Numbered from the stretch's first letter, positions 1 through 9,586 are shown. The stretch is 64,000 nt of DNA from Anaerofilum sp. An201 (GCF_002160015.1 NZ_NFJT01000012.1:24984-88983); one strand, 5' to 3'. Numbers and translations are program-made. Notes: generated by a model from the letters alone, not told the origin.

Positions 1-1
1 C

Positions 2-1501
2 ACCAGCCTGCGCAATCTGGTGAACCTGCCCACCCAGGCCGACAGCCCCGCCCAGTGCGCCGAAAAGCTGGCCGCCGAGACCGCCCGCTGGAAACAGGTG
101 TGGCAGGCTGCCGCCCGCTTTGGCTGCCCGGTGATCCAGAACAACTTCGACCTGCCCACCTACCGCGTGATGGGCAACCTGGACGCCGCCGACTGCCACG
201 GGCGGGTGCATTTCGTGCGCGAGATGAACCGGATGCTGGCCGAATACGCCGCCTCCACCCCCAACTTCTACATCAACGACCTGGCCTATCTGCAGGCGAT
301 GCGCGGCATGGACGCCTTCTCCGACCCCACCGCCTGGTACGCCTACAAATACGCCTGCGCCATCGACTGCATCCCCGACCTGTGCCACAGCGTGGCGAAC
401 ATCATCAAAAGCCTGCTGGGGCGCAACAAAAAGCTGGTGGCCTGCGACCTGGACAACACCCTGTGGGGCGGCATCATCGGCGACGACGGCGCCGAGGGGA
501 TCGCCATCGGCAGCGAGACGCCCGCCGGCATGGCGCACGCCGAGCTGCAGAGCTATCTGAAAGAGCTGGGACGGATGGGCGTTCTGCTGAGCGTTTGCAG
601 CAAGAACGAGGAGGCCAACGCGCTGGGCGGCTTTGAGCGCGCCGAGAGCGTGCTGAAACGGGACGACTTCGTCTCCTTCAAGGCCAACTGGGACCCCAAA
701 CATCTGAATCTGGCCGCCACCGCGCAGGAGCTGAACATCCTGCCCGACAGCTTTGTGTTCCTGGACGACAATCCCGCCGAGCGGGAGATCGTGCGCCGGG
801 AACTGCCGGGCGTGACGGTGCCCGAACTGGGTGCGCCCGAGCAGTATCTGCAGGTGCTGGACCGCGGCGGGTATTTTGAAGCCACCTCCCTTTCGGCCGA
901 CGACCGCAAGCGCGCCGAGATGTACCGCCAGAACCAGCAGCGCGCCGCGCTGGAGCAGAGCTTCGGCAACTACGAGGACTACCTGAAGAGCCTGGAGATG
1001 GAGTGTGAGATCGGGCCGTTCAGCCCGGCGCACGCCGAGCGCATCACCCAGCTGATCAACAAGACCAACCAGTTCAACCTCACCACCCGCCGCTACACCG
1101 CCGCCGAGGTGGAAGGCATCATGCAGGACCCCGCCTGCCTCACCCTCTACGGCAAGCTGACCGACAAGTTCGGCGACAACGGCATCGTCACCGCCATCAT
1201 CGGCCACCAGACCGGCGAGGTGCTGGAGATCGACCTGTGGATCATGAGCTGCCGCACCTTCAAGCGCCGTTTGGAGCACGCCATGTTCGACCAGCTGGTG
1301 GCCGACGCCGCCACGCGGGGGGTGAAAACCATCGTTGGGCGCTACCTTCCCACCGCAAAGAACTTGTTGGTGAGCGATTTTTATGCTACAATAGGGTTTG
1401 AAAAAACCGCCGAAAACGAGGACGGCAGCCGCACCTTTGTCTTTACCGGCTTTGACGGCTACCAGCCCCAGTGCGGCGTGATGGAAATCCGGCGGGTATA
1501 A
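2..1501 (+). CDS. FkbH-like HAD-IIIC domain protein (5' end cut by window)
   Basis: HAD-superfamily protein of the FkbH type, which loads or transfers small acyl (glyceryl/lactyl-like) groups onto carrier proteins. Numbering from the GTG at 20, the HAD motif DLDNTLWG is at residues 143-150, SKNEE at 194-198 and FLDDNPAERE near 247-256; the C-terminal third resembles a GNAT fold. The frame stays open from base 2 through the GTG, so the gene most likely begins before the window. It is followed 26 bp later by an acyl carrier protein gene, the usual partner. The family call is firm; the exact acyl group is unknown. Confidence 0.85.
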   Translation, partial: TSLRNLVNLPTQADSPAQCAEKLAAETARWKQVWQAAARFGCPVIQNNFDLPTYRVMGNLDAADCHGRVHFVREMNRMLAEYAASTPNFYINDLAYLQAMRGMDAFSDPTAWYAYKYACAIDCIPDLCHSVANIIKSLLGRNKKLVACDLDNTLWGGIIGDDGAEGIAIGSETPAGMAHAELQSYLKELGRMGVLLSVCSKNEEANALGGFERAESVLKRDDFVSFKANWDPKHLNLAATAQELNILPDSFVFLDDNPAEREIVRRELPGVTVPELGAPEQYLQVLDRGGYFEATSLSADDRKRAEMYRQNQQRAALEQSFGNYEDYLKSLEMECEIGPFSPAHAERITQLINKTNQFNLTTRRYTAAEVEGIMQDPACLTLYGKLTDKFGDNGIVTAIIGHQTGEVLEIDLWIMSCRTFKRRLEHAMFDQLVADAATRGVKTIVGRYLPTAKNLLVSDFYATIGFEKTAENEDGSRTFVFTGFDGYQPQCGVMEIRRV

Positions 1502-1527
1502 CACCGCCGTGCAAAGGAGATAGAAAC

Positions 1528-1770
1528 ATGGACGAGAAAACCATTCTGGCTGCTGTGCAGGACATTTTCCGCGACAACTTCGACGACGAGGAGCTGGTGA
1601 TCACCCGCGAGACCTGCGCCGACGACATCGAGGACTGGGACAGCCTGGAGCAGATCAACCTGCTGACCGCCATCGAGAAGAAATTCGGCCTGAAATTCCA
1701 GCTTGCCGACGTGCGCGGCCTTGCCAACGTGGGCGATCTGCTGGACCTGATCGCGCGGATGACCGCCTGA
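1528..1770 (+). CDS. acyl carrier protein
   Basis: An 80-residue acidic acyl carrier protein. The phosphopantetheine-accepting serine lies in the motif DWDSLEQIN at about residues 35-43. The ATG at 1528 follows AAAGGAGATAG at good spacing. It sits between the FkbH-like gene and a MaoC-like gene, so it is probably a dedicated carrier for this pathway rather than the housekeeping AcpP. No adjacent ketosynthase is visible in the window. Confidence 0.9.
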   Translation: MDEKTILAAVQDIFRDNFDDEELVITRETCADDIEDWDSLEQINLLTAIEKKFGLKFQLADVRGLANVGDLLDLIARMTA

Positions 1771-1856
1771 GATTTCGGCTGATTGTATCACCAGCGCAGG
1801 GGCGCGCCGCTTTGCGGACGTGCCTTCTGCGCTTTTGTTTTGAGAGGGAGTTTTTC

Positions 1857-2273
1857 ATGAACAGTTATACGCTGGCCGACATTCAGCCCGGCCTGACCGA
1901 GTCCTTCACCGTCACGGTGACCGAGGAGATGATGGAGCAGTTCCACGCTTTCAGCGGCGATTGCAGCCCCATCCACATGAGCGAGGAATACGCACAGCAG
2001 CGCGGATTTCCCGGCCGTGTGTGCTATGGGATGCTGGGCGCGGGCTTCTTCTCCACCCTGGCGGGAGTGTATCTTCCCGGCGAACACTGCCTGCTGCACA
2101 GCGTGGAGTGCAAGTTTGCAAAGCCGGTGTTCATCGGCGATGTGCTGACCGTGTCCGGCACCGTGACCGAGGTGAACGACACCTTCGGCGAGATCACCAT
2201 CAAGGCCAGCCTGACCAACCAGGACGGCAAAAAGGTGACCCGCGGCGTGATCAAGGCCGGCGTGGCGAAATAA
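1857..2273 (+). CDS. MaoC-like (R)-hydratase/dehydratase
   Basis: A 138-residue single hot-dog protein of the MaoC/PhaJ type, interconverting 3-hydroxyacyl and enoyl thioesters. The hydratase motif FSGDCSPIH is at about residues 32-40, with catalytic Asp35 and His40. The ATG at 1857 is preceded by GAGAGGGAG. It lies between ACP and a ketoreductase, consistent with processing of an ACP-bound short acyl chain. Confidence 0.85.
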   Translation: MNSYTLADIQPGLTESFTVTVTEEMMEQFHAFSGDCSPIHMSEEYAQQRGFPGRVCYGMLGAGFFSTLAGVYLPGEHCLLHSVECKFAKPVFIGDVLTVSGTVTEVNDTFGEITIKASLTNQDGKKVTRGVIKAGVAK

Positions 2274-2327
2274 ACCAGAGCAGACCCGGCCCTTACACGG
2301 CCGGACGTAAAGAAAGGAACGACTGAG

Positions 2328-3056
2328 ATGGGAAATGTATATCTGATCACCGGCGCCTCCAGCGATGTGGGATGCGCGCTGATCCGCCGCCTGTACCAGC
2401 CGGGCGACCTCTTCCTCGCACAGGGTGCGGGCGATCTTTCGGGGCTGGCCCCGCTGGTGAAGGAGTTTCCGGGCGCTATCCACACCTTTGATGTGGACCT
2501 CACCGACCCCGCCGCCACCGACCTGTTCATCGAGCAGGTGGGCCGCATCGCCGCGCCCACCCATCTGGTGCATCTGCCGGCGCTGCGGGTGGTCAACACC
2601 AAATTCAAGAAGTTCGACGAGGAGCGGTTCGAGCGGGACATGAGCGTGCAGGTGCGCAGTGCGGTGAAGCTGTGCAAGGCGTTCGTGCCCGCCATGGCCA
2701 AAGCCAAGCGCGGGCGGGTGCTGTTCATGCTGACCAGCTACCTGCTGGGCCTGCCGCCCAAAAACACCGCCGCCTATATCATGGCCAAAAGCGCGCTACA
2801 CGGCCTGGCCAAGAGCCTGGCCGCCGATTATGCCGGCACCGGCGTGACGGTGAACTGCGTGATGCCCAGCATGATGGAGACCAAATTCCTGGCCGACACC
2901 AGCAATCTGATCGTGGAGGCATCCGCGCAGGCCAACCCGATGGGCCGCAATGCCCGCGTGGAGGACGTGGTGCCTGCGATGGCCTTCCTGCTGGGCGAGG
3001 AGGCCGGGTTCATCACCGGCGTGTCGCTGCCCATCACGGGAGGAAGCGCGCTGTGA
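2328..3056 (+). CDS. SDR-family 3-oxoacyl-ACP reductase-like protein
   Basis: A 242-residue short-chain dehydrogenase/reductase of FabG type. TGASSDVG at residues 8-15 binds the dinucleotide; the catalytic set is Ser137, Tyr150 and Lys154 (YIMAK). It has full family length, with a C-terminal ITGG element. The ATG at 2328 follows an AAAGGAACG stretch. Its end overlaps the next gene by 4 bp (GTGA), implying translational coupling. It probably reduces a 3-oxoacyl thioester on the local ACP. Confidence 0.88.
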   Translation: MGNVYLITGASSDVGCALIRRLYQPGDLFLAQGAGDLSGLAPLVKEFPGAIHTFDVDLTDPAATDLFIEQVGRIAAPTHLVHLPALRVVNTKFKKFDEERFERDMSVQVRSAVKLCKAFVPAMAKAKRGRVLFMLTSYLLGLPPKNTAAYIMAKSALHGLAKSLAADYAGTGVTVNCVMPSMMETKFLADTSNLIVEASAQANPMGRNARVEDVVPAMAFLLGEEAGFITGVSLPITGGSAL

Positions 3057-4054
3057 GCAAGGAAGCCTTTTCTCTGCGCCACGCCCGGATGTCCGACCGG
3101 GAGCGCATCGTGGATTTTCTCAACCGCAACTGGGGCAGCCGCCATCCGCTGGTGAACCTGCCCGACCTGTTTGAATATTACTATATCCGCGGCGACAAGC
3201 TGCAGTTTGTGCTGGCCGAGCAGGAGGACCTTCTGGTGGCGGTGGCGGGATACATCCTGTCCAACGCCTCCTCGCAGCCGGACGCCTGGGTGAGCATCTG
3301 GTGTGCGGCCAAAGGCTGCAACGGCGCGGGGCTGGAGCTGATGGAAGCCCTGCCCCTGCTGGCCGGCGTGCGCGTGCTGGCCTGCAACAACATCCGTCCC
3401 AGGACGATGGCCTTCTATCGCTTTCTGGGCTGGCACGCCGACCGCGTCCCCCACTACTACCGTCTGGGCCGGGTGGACGAGCGGCGGCTGGTGCGCGGCG
3501 CGGACGAAGCTCCGATGCCGTCTGTGGGCGGCGACCTGGAGCTGTTCCCGGTGTATTCCACCGTGGCGCTGGAGGGGATGGGCGTGCCGGACACCGGCTG
3601 CGTTCCCCGCAAGGACGTGTGGTATGTGCGGCGGCGGTACTTCACCTTCCCGCGCCAGACCTACCGTCTGTGGGCGGCCTGTGATGAGGGGCGCATCGCG
3701 GCCTATCTGGTCACCCGCACGGTGACGGTGGAGGAAGCGGGCGGCGCAAAGGTGCTGCGCATCGTGGATTTTATCGGCCGTCCCGAACAACTGCCCCGCC
3801 TCGGCGCCGCCATCGACCGCATCATGCAGGCCGAGAAGGCGGAGTACGCCGACTGCTATTGTGCCGGGATCTCCCCTGCCCTGTTCCTGCAGGCCGGGTT
3901 TGTGGAGCGGAAAGAGGGGGACGCCGTCGTGATCCCCAACTACCTCGATCCCCCGCTGTACGAAAACACCGAGTACTACTACTTCACCAACCAGCCGGAC
4001 GGGTTCGTGCTGTTCAAGGCGGACGGCGACCAGGACCGCCCCAACCTGGGATGA
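3053..4054 (+). CDS. GNAT-family acyltransferase, last gene of the acyl operon
   Basis: A 333-residue protein with a GNAT-like N-terminal half (beta strands and a Tyr-rich segment resembling the acetyl-CoA fold near residues 60-140) and a second, more divergent GNAT-like half. The GTG start at 3053 overlaps the SDR stop and has GGGAGGAAG upstream. As last gene of the FkbH-ACP-MaoC-SDR set it is a candidate for transferring the finished acyl group to an amino-sugar or similar acceptor; that role is inferred. No transmembrane segment is seen. Confidence 0.7.
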   Translation: MSKEAFSLRHARMSDRERIVDFLNRNWGSRHPLVNLPDLFEYYYIRGDKLQFVLAEQEDLLVAVAGYILSNASSQPDAWVSIWCAAKGCNGAGLELMEALPLLAGVRVLACNNIRPRTMAFYRFLGWHADRVPHYYRLGRVDERRLVRGADEAPMPSVGGDLELFPVYSTVALEGMGVPDTGCVPRKDVWYVRRRYFTFPRQTYRLWAACDEGRIAAYLVTRTVTVEEAGGAKVLRIVDFIGRPEQLPRLGAAIDRIMQAEKAEYADCYCAGISPALFLQAGFVERKEGDAVVIPNYLDPPLYENTEYYYFTNQPDGFVLFKADGDQDRPNLG

Positions 4055-4082
4055 AGCGGCCTGCTTCTTTTCGATCGTTGCA

Positions 4083-4128
4083 TAAAAAGACGCCCTGCGG
4101 AGTGATTTCCACAGGGCGTCTTGCTTTT
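4083..4128. terminator. bidirectional intrinsic terminator
   Basis: A perfect 10-bp stem (AGACGCCCTG with CAGGGCGTCT) with an A-rich left flank and T-rich right flank lies between the convergent GNAT and lectin genes. Confidence 0.85.
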
Positions 4129-4138
4129 GTCCGATCGT

Positions 4139-4933
4139 TTATTTGCGTTTTTTGCGGGAAGTGGTGGTCTTGCGGGGAGCCTTGGGAGCGGCCTTCTTGG
4201 CGGGAGCAGCCTTCGGCGCCTCCTCCACAGGGGCAGCCGGGGTCTCGGGCAGATCCTTCGGAGCAACTTCCTTCACTTCCACAGCCTTGGCGGGTTCCGC
4301 CTTTACGGCCTCTTCCTTCACCGGCTCCTCTTTCTTGGCGGGAGCGGCCTTCTTGGCGGCGGGCTTTTTGGCGGGAGCTTTGGCCGGGGCTTTCTTCTCC
4401 ACCTTCTCCTCCGCCTTCACTTCTTCCGCCTTTGCTTGCTCGGCTTTGGGTTCCTCGGTCTTGGCGGGCTTTTTGGCGGCGGGCTTGCGGGCAGCGCTCA
4501 GCTTCCACAGCTGGTTGTCGCCGTTCACGTCCTGCCAGATCTGGGCGCGGTCGCCGTTCTCCACGGCGTTCAGGCCCACGATGTCCAGCACCTTGCCGCT
4601 GAGGCTGGAGCGGATCTTGATGCCGGATTTGCCGGCGTCCACCACGCTCCACAGCTGGCTGGCAGCCTCTACGTTGTCCCACTGGTGCAGCCAGCAGCCG
4701 TCGGTGATGCCGGCCATCACGATGTCCAGCACCTTGCCCGAGGCCTTGTTCATGATCTTATACACGCCGTCGCCAGAGGGGATGAATTTCCACTGCTGAT
4801 GGTCGGCGGCCACTTTGTCCCATACCTGGACGGCCGCACCGTTCTCGGAGCTGCCACCCTCTACCTCCAGCACCTTGCCGCTGGGGGACTCAATGCAATA
4901 AAATTTCTCGGTATCGATTTTTACATTTGCCAT
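4139..4933 (-). CDS. ricin-type beta-trefoil lectin with Lys/Ala-rich histone-like tail
   Basis: 264 residues from the ATG at 4933 (AAGGAGG 9 nt upstream). Residues 1-145 form a ricin B / CBM13 trefoil with three repeats containing Q-x-W (HQQW, SQLW, NQLW) and the recurring SGKVLDI/E motif. The remaining ~115 residues are low complexity: AAKK, APAKK and EEPVKEE blocks ending in a basic RKTTTSRKKRK, like histone H1 or bacterial HU tails. No signal peptide is visible. A carbohydrate-binding head with a possible nucleic-acid- or cell-wall-polymer-binding tail is suggested; the function is unknown. Confidence 0.8.
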   Translation of the reverse strand: MANVKIDTEKFYCIESPSGKVLEVEGGSSENGAAVQVWDKVAADHQQWKFIPSGDGVYKIMNKASGKVLDIVMAGITDGCWLHQWDNVEAASQLWSVVDAGKSGIKIRSSLSGKVLDIVGLNAVENGDRAQIWQDVNGDNQLWKLSAARKPAAKKPAKTEEPKAEQAKAEEVKAEEKVEKKAPAKAPAKKPAAKKAAPAKKEEPVKEEAVKAEPAKAVEVKEVAPKDLPETPAAPVEEAPKAAPAKKAAPKAPRKTTTSRKKRK

Positions 4934-5080
4934 TTGGATCACTCCTCCTTACCTGTGATTATACGCAAAAATGTGACATGCGTCAATAAGCCAGCCGGCA
5001 AGCTTGGCGTTTTGGATATTTTCGACCATTGTCTTCATCCAAATTCTGCCATTTATGCAGAAAATCTTCTGCACCAGCGG

Positions 5081-5710
5081 TCAGTTCTGGGGGCGCAGCG
5101 CACACCGCAGCATCTGCATGGCACAGCGCTTGCGGGCATTTTCGGGCAGCATCGGCCACAGGGCAAGGCCGTCCTCCCTCTCCATGCACAGCGCCGCCGA
5201 ATAGTGCGACAGCGCGGCGTTCAGACAAAAGCCGCAGTATTCCACGCTGTGCGCCGGGTCGATGACGCCCTCGGCTTTTCCCTGCTCCACCAGCTGTTCC
5301 AGCAGCCCGTTCAGCTGGGCGGTGTATTCCGCCAGGCGCGGGCCATACGCCGCCAGCGTGCTGCACCGGCGGCCGCCCGGCACCGCGGCCAGCAGGCGCT
5401 GTGCCGTTGCCAGGCGGGCGGCGGTGTGGCGGTTCAGGCTGCACAGGAACCGCTCGATCTTGCCGAAAAAATTCAAATCCTCCTGCTGCGCATACCGCAT
5501 CATATCCTCCAGCAGCATCCCCACCTGGTACAGCGCCGCACCGGCCAGGATCTGCTCTTTGCTCTCGAAGTATTCATACAGAGTGCCTTTGCCCACACCC
5601 GCGGCGTCGGCGATCTGCTGCACGGTGAGAGAATGCACGGCGCAGCCCTGCTCGACCAGGCTCTGTACCGCTTCCAGCGCGCGGATCTCCTTTTCACGGA
5701 ACAGTTTCAT
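5081..5710 (-). CDS. TetR/AcrR-family repressor of the adjacent RND exporter
   Basis: A 209-residue TetR regulator. The N-terminal HTH spans about residues 25-50 (LTVQQIADAAGVGKGTLYEYFESKEQ-type); the C-terminal ligand domain is variable. It lies 3 bp after the RND gene, so it is the second gene of the same operon. A perfect palindrome at the operon promoter (9631-9654) is the likely operator, implying autoregulation. The inducing ligand is unknown. Confidence 0.88.
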   Translation of the reverse strand: MKLFREKEIRALEAVQSLVEQGCAVHSLTVQQIADAAGVGKGTLYEYFESKEQILAGAALYQVGMLLEDMMRYAQQEDLNFFGKIERFLCSLNRHTAARLATAQRLLAAVPGGRRCSTLAAYGPRLAEYTAQLNGLLEQLVEQGKAEGVIDPAHSVEYCGFCLNAALSHYSAALCMEREDGLALWPMLPENARKRCAMQMLRCALRPQN

Positions 5711-5713
5711 CGC

Positions 5714-8700
5714 TCAGTCCTCCTCCACTTCCACCGGATGCAGCTCGCGCCGGAACAGCAGGTCGTACAGCACCGGCACCACCACCAGCGTCAGCAGGGT
5801 GGCGTAAGTCAGGCCGCCGATCGTGACGATGGCCATCGGCTGGGTCATCTCGGCGCCGGTGCCGGTGGCCAGCGCCATCGTGCTCATGGCCAGGATGGTG
5901 GTGAGCGCGGTCATCAGGATGGGACGGATGCGGCTGCGGCCGGTCTCCACCAGCGCGGCCTGCTTTTCCATCCCCTCCAGGCGCAGCTGGTTGGTGTAGT
6001 CGACAAATACGATGCCGTTGTTCACCACAACGCCCACCAGGATCAAAAAGCCCAGCATGGCGATGATCGACAGCTCCTGCCCGGTGATGCCCAGCGCCAG
6101 CAGACCGCCGGTGAAGGCCAGCGGGATGGTGAACATCACGATGAACGGCGACAGCAGGCTCTGGAACTGGGCCACCATGATCAGATAGATGAACACCACC
6201 GCCAGCAGGATCATCAGGGCCAGATCCTGCATGGTGCTGTTGATGGTCTCGTTTTCGCCGCCGTATTCCAGCGTGTAACCGTCGGGCAGAGACAGGCTCT
6301 GCAGGTTGTTCTCCAGCTGGCGGCTGCACAGGCCGATGTTGTAGCCGTCCGCGATGGAGGCCGACACGGTGCGGGTGCGCTGCTGGTTTTCACGGCTGAT
6401 CGACACAAGGCCGGGCGCTTCCTCGATGGAGGCGATGTCCCCCAGCTTCACCGTCTGCTCCTCGCCGGTGGGGGTGGCGGCGGTCAGCTCCAGCTGGGTG
6501 AGGTCGGCGCGGGCGGGGGCATCCTGCGCGTCCTCCAGCACCACGGAATAGCTCTCGTTGTCCACCGTCAGGGTGGTGGCGGTGGAGCTGGTGGTGAGCG
6601 CGGCGGACACCTGCTGGTACACCTGCGCCACCGTCAGGCCCTTGCGCATGGCGGCGTCCTTATCGATGGTGATGCGGGTCTCGGGATTGGCGTCCTGCTG
6701 GCCGGTGGAGATATCGGTGAGGCCTTCCACCTGCGCCATCCGCTCGGCCACCTGGTTGGACAGGTCGGCCAGAACGTCCAGATCCGGTCCGCGCAGGATC
6801 ACCTGCACGCCGCTGCCGCCCAGCGCCGACAGGTCCATCGCCGAGGCGTTGGCGCTGACGGTGCAGGGAAGGTCGGCGGTGTCCTGCTCGATCTGTGCGG
6901 CGATCTGCTGGTTTTTCTTGGCGCCTTCGTCGCTCAGCAGCACATAGAAGCTGGCGGAACCGTCGCTGCCGCCCGTGCTCATGCCCATGACCGACGCGCC
7001 GCTGTCACCCGCCATCGCGCCCACCGTCTCGACGCCGTCGATGGCCTGGATGCGCTCCATCACGGTGTCGGCCAGGGCAAACTGTTCTTCCCGGTCGGCC
7101 TCCTTGGGCATCTCGACCGTCACGGTCATCTGCGGGCTGCTCATCTCCGGGATGAAGGCGGTGCCCATCCGGGTGGCCCAGAAGCAGGCGCCCACCAGCA
7201 GCAGGCCCGCCGCTCCCAGCGTGACCGCCCGGTGGCCCAGCGCCCATTGCAGCACGCGGGTGTAGCCGTTCACAAAGGCGTCGAACCAGCGGTGTTCGCG
7301 CGGGCGCGTGTTGCGCAGGAGCGTGGACCCCATTGCCGGCACCAGCGTCATCGCCACCACCAGGCTGGCCAGCAGCGAATAGGCGATGGTGAGGCCCATG
7401 TCGGTGAACAGCTGGCGGGACAGCCCCTCGGTGAACACGATGGGCAGGAACACGCAGATGGTGGTGAAGGTGGAAGCCGCGATGGCCCCGCCCACCTGGG
7501 TGGTGCCCTTGACGGCCGCGCGGGCAGCGGACATTCCCTGGCTGCGCAGGCGGTAGATGTTTTCGATGACGACGATCGAGTTATCCACCAGCATGCCCAC
7601 GCCCAGCGCCAGGCCGGACAGCGAGATGATGTTCAGGGTGATGTTGGAGAAATACATCAGCGCCAGCGCGAACAGCACGCTGATGGGGATGCTGAAGGCG
7701 ATGACGGCGGTGGGCTTGAGGTCCTTCAGGAAGAACAGCAGCACCAGCACCGCCAGGATGCCGCCCACGATCAGGTTCTGCAGCACCGAGTCGATGATGA
7801 GATAGATGTAGTCGCCCTGGTCCATCAGCGGGGTGATGCGCAGGCCGCTCTCGGTGGTCTCCAGCGATTCGATCGCGCTGGAGATGCGGTCGGACACCGC
7901 CGAGGTAGAGGCGGTGGAGGATTTCTGCACCGTCAGCAGCACCGCGTCGTTGCCGTTGATCTTGGCGTAGCTCTCGTTGGCGTTGTCGGTCATCTGCACG
8001 GTGGCCACGTCCTTGAGACGGATGTCGCCCACGCTGTCCTCCATGCTGAACAGCAGGGCGTTCTCCACCTCCTCCACGCTGGAGAAGCTGTCGCCCACCT
8101 TGACCACATACTGCTCGCCGTCCTCGGTGATGGTGCCGGCGGGCATCGAGAAGTTCTGCGCCAGCAGCATCGCCGAGATGGTGTCACGGGTGAGCAGGCC
8201 GGACAGATTGGCCTTTTCATAGGCCTCCTGCCGGGCCTGTTCAAACTGTTCGGCCGCCTCTTCCAGCTGCGCTTCGGCCTCGGCCAGCTGCGCTTCGCTG
8301 GCGGTGAGGGCGGCCTGTCCGTTTGCCATCCCGATGGCGGCCTCCATCTTGCCCTGTTCCAGCGCGGCATAGCCCTCCTGCGCTTTTTTCAGGTTTTCTT
8401 CCAGCACCGGCTTGGCCGCCTGCACCGCCATCATCTGAGTGGAGATGTTGGACAGCTCCTGCTCGATGGCCATCAGGCGCACACTCGCCTTGAGATACAT
8501 CTCCAGCATCTGCTGGATCTGCTCCCAGTCGAGGCCGTCCAGAGCGGCGGCGGTGCTCTCGTCCAGCCACTGGCGCATCTGGTCGCGCAGGGCGGCAAAC
8601 TCCTCCGCCGTCATTCCGGCCAGCTCTTCCAGGCTGCCCGGCAGCCAGTCGGGCCGCTCGCCCAATGCCTGCTCGATCTGGTCCACCGCCTGCTGCCAGA

Positions 8701-9586
8701 GTTCTTCCAGACCGGGGATCTGGCCCAGCGCCTGTTCATAGGCCTCTTTTTCGGCCTGCAAGGCAGCCTGGCTGGCCTGCAGGGTGGACTCCTGCGACAG
8801 CAGCGCGTTCAGCTGGGCGATGGCGGAATCCAGCTGCACCCCGCCGGCCGACAGCTGCGCCCCGGCCTGCTGCTGTTTGTCGGCCAGGGCCGTCTTTCCG
8901 CTTTCCAGCTGCTGCTTGCCGCTGGAAAGCCGAGCCTGGCCTTCGTCCAGCTTCTGTTTGGCGTCGGCCAGCTGCTCGTCCACCGCCGCCAGGACCTTGT
9001 CGTTCAGCGCGGCGATCTTTTCGTCGTCCAGCTTGACTTCCAGCGTCGATTCCACCAGGCCGCTGGCCTGCACGCTGGCCACGCCGTCCAGGCGCTCGAT
9101 GGCGGGGACCACCGTCTCCTGCACATAGGCGGACAGCTGCCGGATATCCATATCCTCCCGGTCCACGCCGGCGATCATCACCGGCATCATGTCGGGGCTG
9201 ATCTGCAGCAGCATCGGTGTGCCCACCATTTCGTCGAAGCTGCCCTTGACCAGATCGACGCTGGTGGAGATGTTCAGCATGGCGGTATCCATGTTGGTGC
9301 CCTGCTCGAATTCCAGGATCACCGCGCTGGCATTCTCGCTGGAAACAGAGCTGATGTTCTTCACGCCGCCGGTGGTTCCCAGCGCCGCCTCCAGCGGGCG
9401 GGTGACCGACGTCTCCACCTTCTCGGGGCTGGCGCCCGGATAGGAGGTGACGACCACCACATACGGCAGCTCGATGGCGGGGAGAAGGTCGGTGGTGAGG
9501 TGGGTGAAGCTGATAAAGCCCAGCACCAGCACCATCACGACCCCCACCAGCACCGTGAACGGTTTCTTCACACAGTATTTTACCAT
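5714..9586 (-). CDS. RND-superfamily exporter with large coiled-coil insertion
   Basis: A 1290-residue HAE1/AcrB-type transporter. It has an N-terminal membrane segment near residues 10-30, the porter region, TM4 with LVDNSIVVIENIYR near 665-680, and a C-terminal TM10 with LVGVVVNNGIVFVDY. Ordinary members are about 1030 residues; the excess is one block at about residues 197-455, rich in Gln/Ala/Glu heptads, predicted to form a long helical hairpin on the extracytoplasmic side. AAAGGAGA precedes the ATG. It is co-transcribed with TetR. It probably exports amphiphilic compounds with proton coupling; a Gram-positive host has no TolC, so the hairpin may replace an adaptor. Confidence 0.88.
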   Translation of the reverse strand: MVKYCVKKPFTVLVGVVMVLVLGFISFTHLTTDLLPAIELPYVVVVTSYPGASPEKVETSVTRPLEAALGTTGGVKNISSVSSENASAVILEFEQGTNMDTAMLNISTSVDLVKGSFDEMVGTPMLLQISPDMMPVMIAGVDREDMDIRQLSAYVQETVVPAIERLDGVASVQASGLVESTLEVKLDDEKIAALNDKVLAAVDEQLADAKQKLDEGQARLSSGKQQLESGKTALADKQQQAGAQLSAGGVQLDSAIAQLNALLSQESTLQASQAALQAEKEAYEQALGQIPGLEELWQQAVDQIEQALGERPDWLPGSLEELAGMTAEEFAALRDQMRQWLDESTAAALDGLDWEQIQQMLEMYLKASVRLMAIEQELSNISTQMMAVQAAKPVLEENLKKAQEGYAALEQGKMEAAIGMANGQAALTASEAQLAEAEAQLEEAAEQFEQARQEAYEKANLSGLLTRDTISAMLLAQNFSMPAGTITEDGEQYVVKVGDSFSSVEEVENALLFSMEDSVGDIRLKDVATVQMTDNANESYAKINGNDAVLLTVQKSSTASTSAVSDRISSAIESLETTESGLRITPLMDQGDYIYLIIDSVLQNLIVGGILAVLVLLFFLKDLKPTAVIAFSIPISVLFALALMYFSNITLNIISLSGLALGVGMLVDNSIVVIENIYRLRSQGMSAARAAVKGTTQVGGAIAASTFTTICVFLPIVFTEGLSRQLFTDMGLTIAYSLLASLVVAMTLVPAMGSTLLRNTRPREHRWFDAFVNGYTRVLQWALGHRAVTLGAAGLLLVGACFWATRMGTAFIPEMSSPQMTVTVEMPKEADREEQFALADTVMERIQAIDGVETVGAMAGDSGASVMGMSTGGSDGSASFYVLLSDEGAKKNQQIAAQIEQDTADLPCTVSANASAMDLSALGGSGVQVILRGPDLDVLADLSNQVAERMAQVEGLTDISTGQQDANPETRITIDKDAAMRKGLTVAQVYQQVSAALTTSSTATTLTVDNESYSVVLEDAQDAPARADLTQLELTAATPTGEEQTVKLGDIASIEEAPGLVSISRENQQRTRTVSASIADGYNIGLCSRQLENNLQSLSLPDGYTLEYGGENETINSTMQDLALMILLAVVFIYLIMVAQFQSLLSPFIVMFTIPLAFTGGLLALGITGQELSIIAMLGFLILVGVVVNNGIVFVDYTNQLRLEGMEKQAALVETGRSRIRPILMTALTTILAMSTMALATGTGAEMTQPMAIVTIGGLTYATLLTLVVVPVLYDLLFRRELHPVEVEED

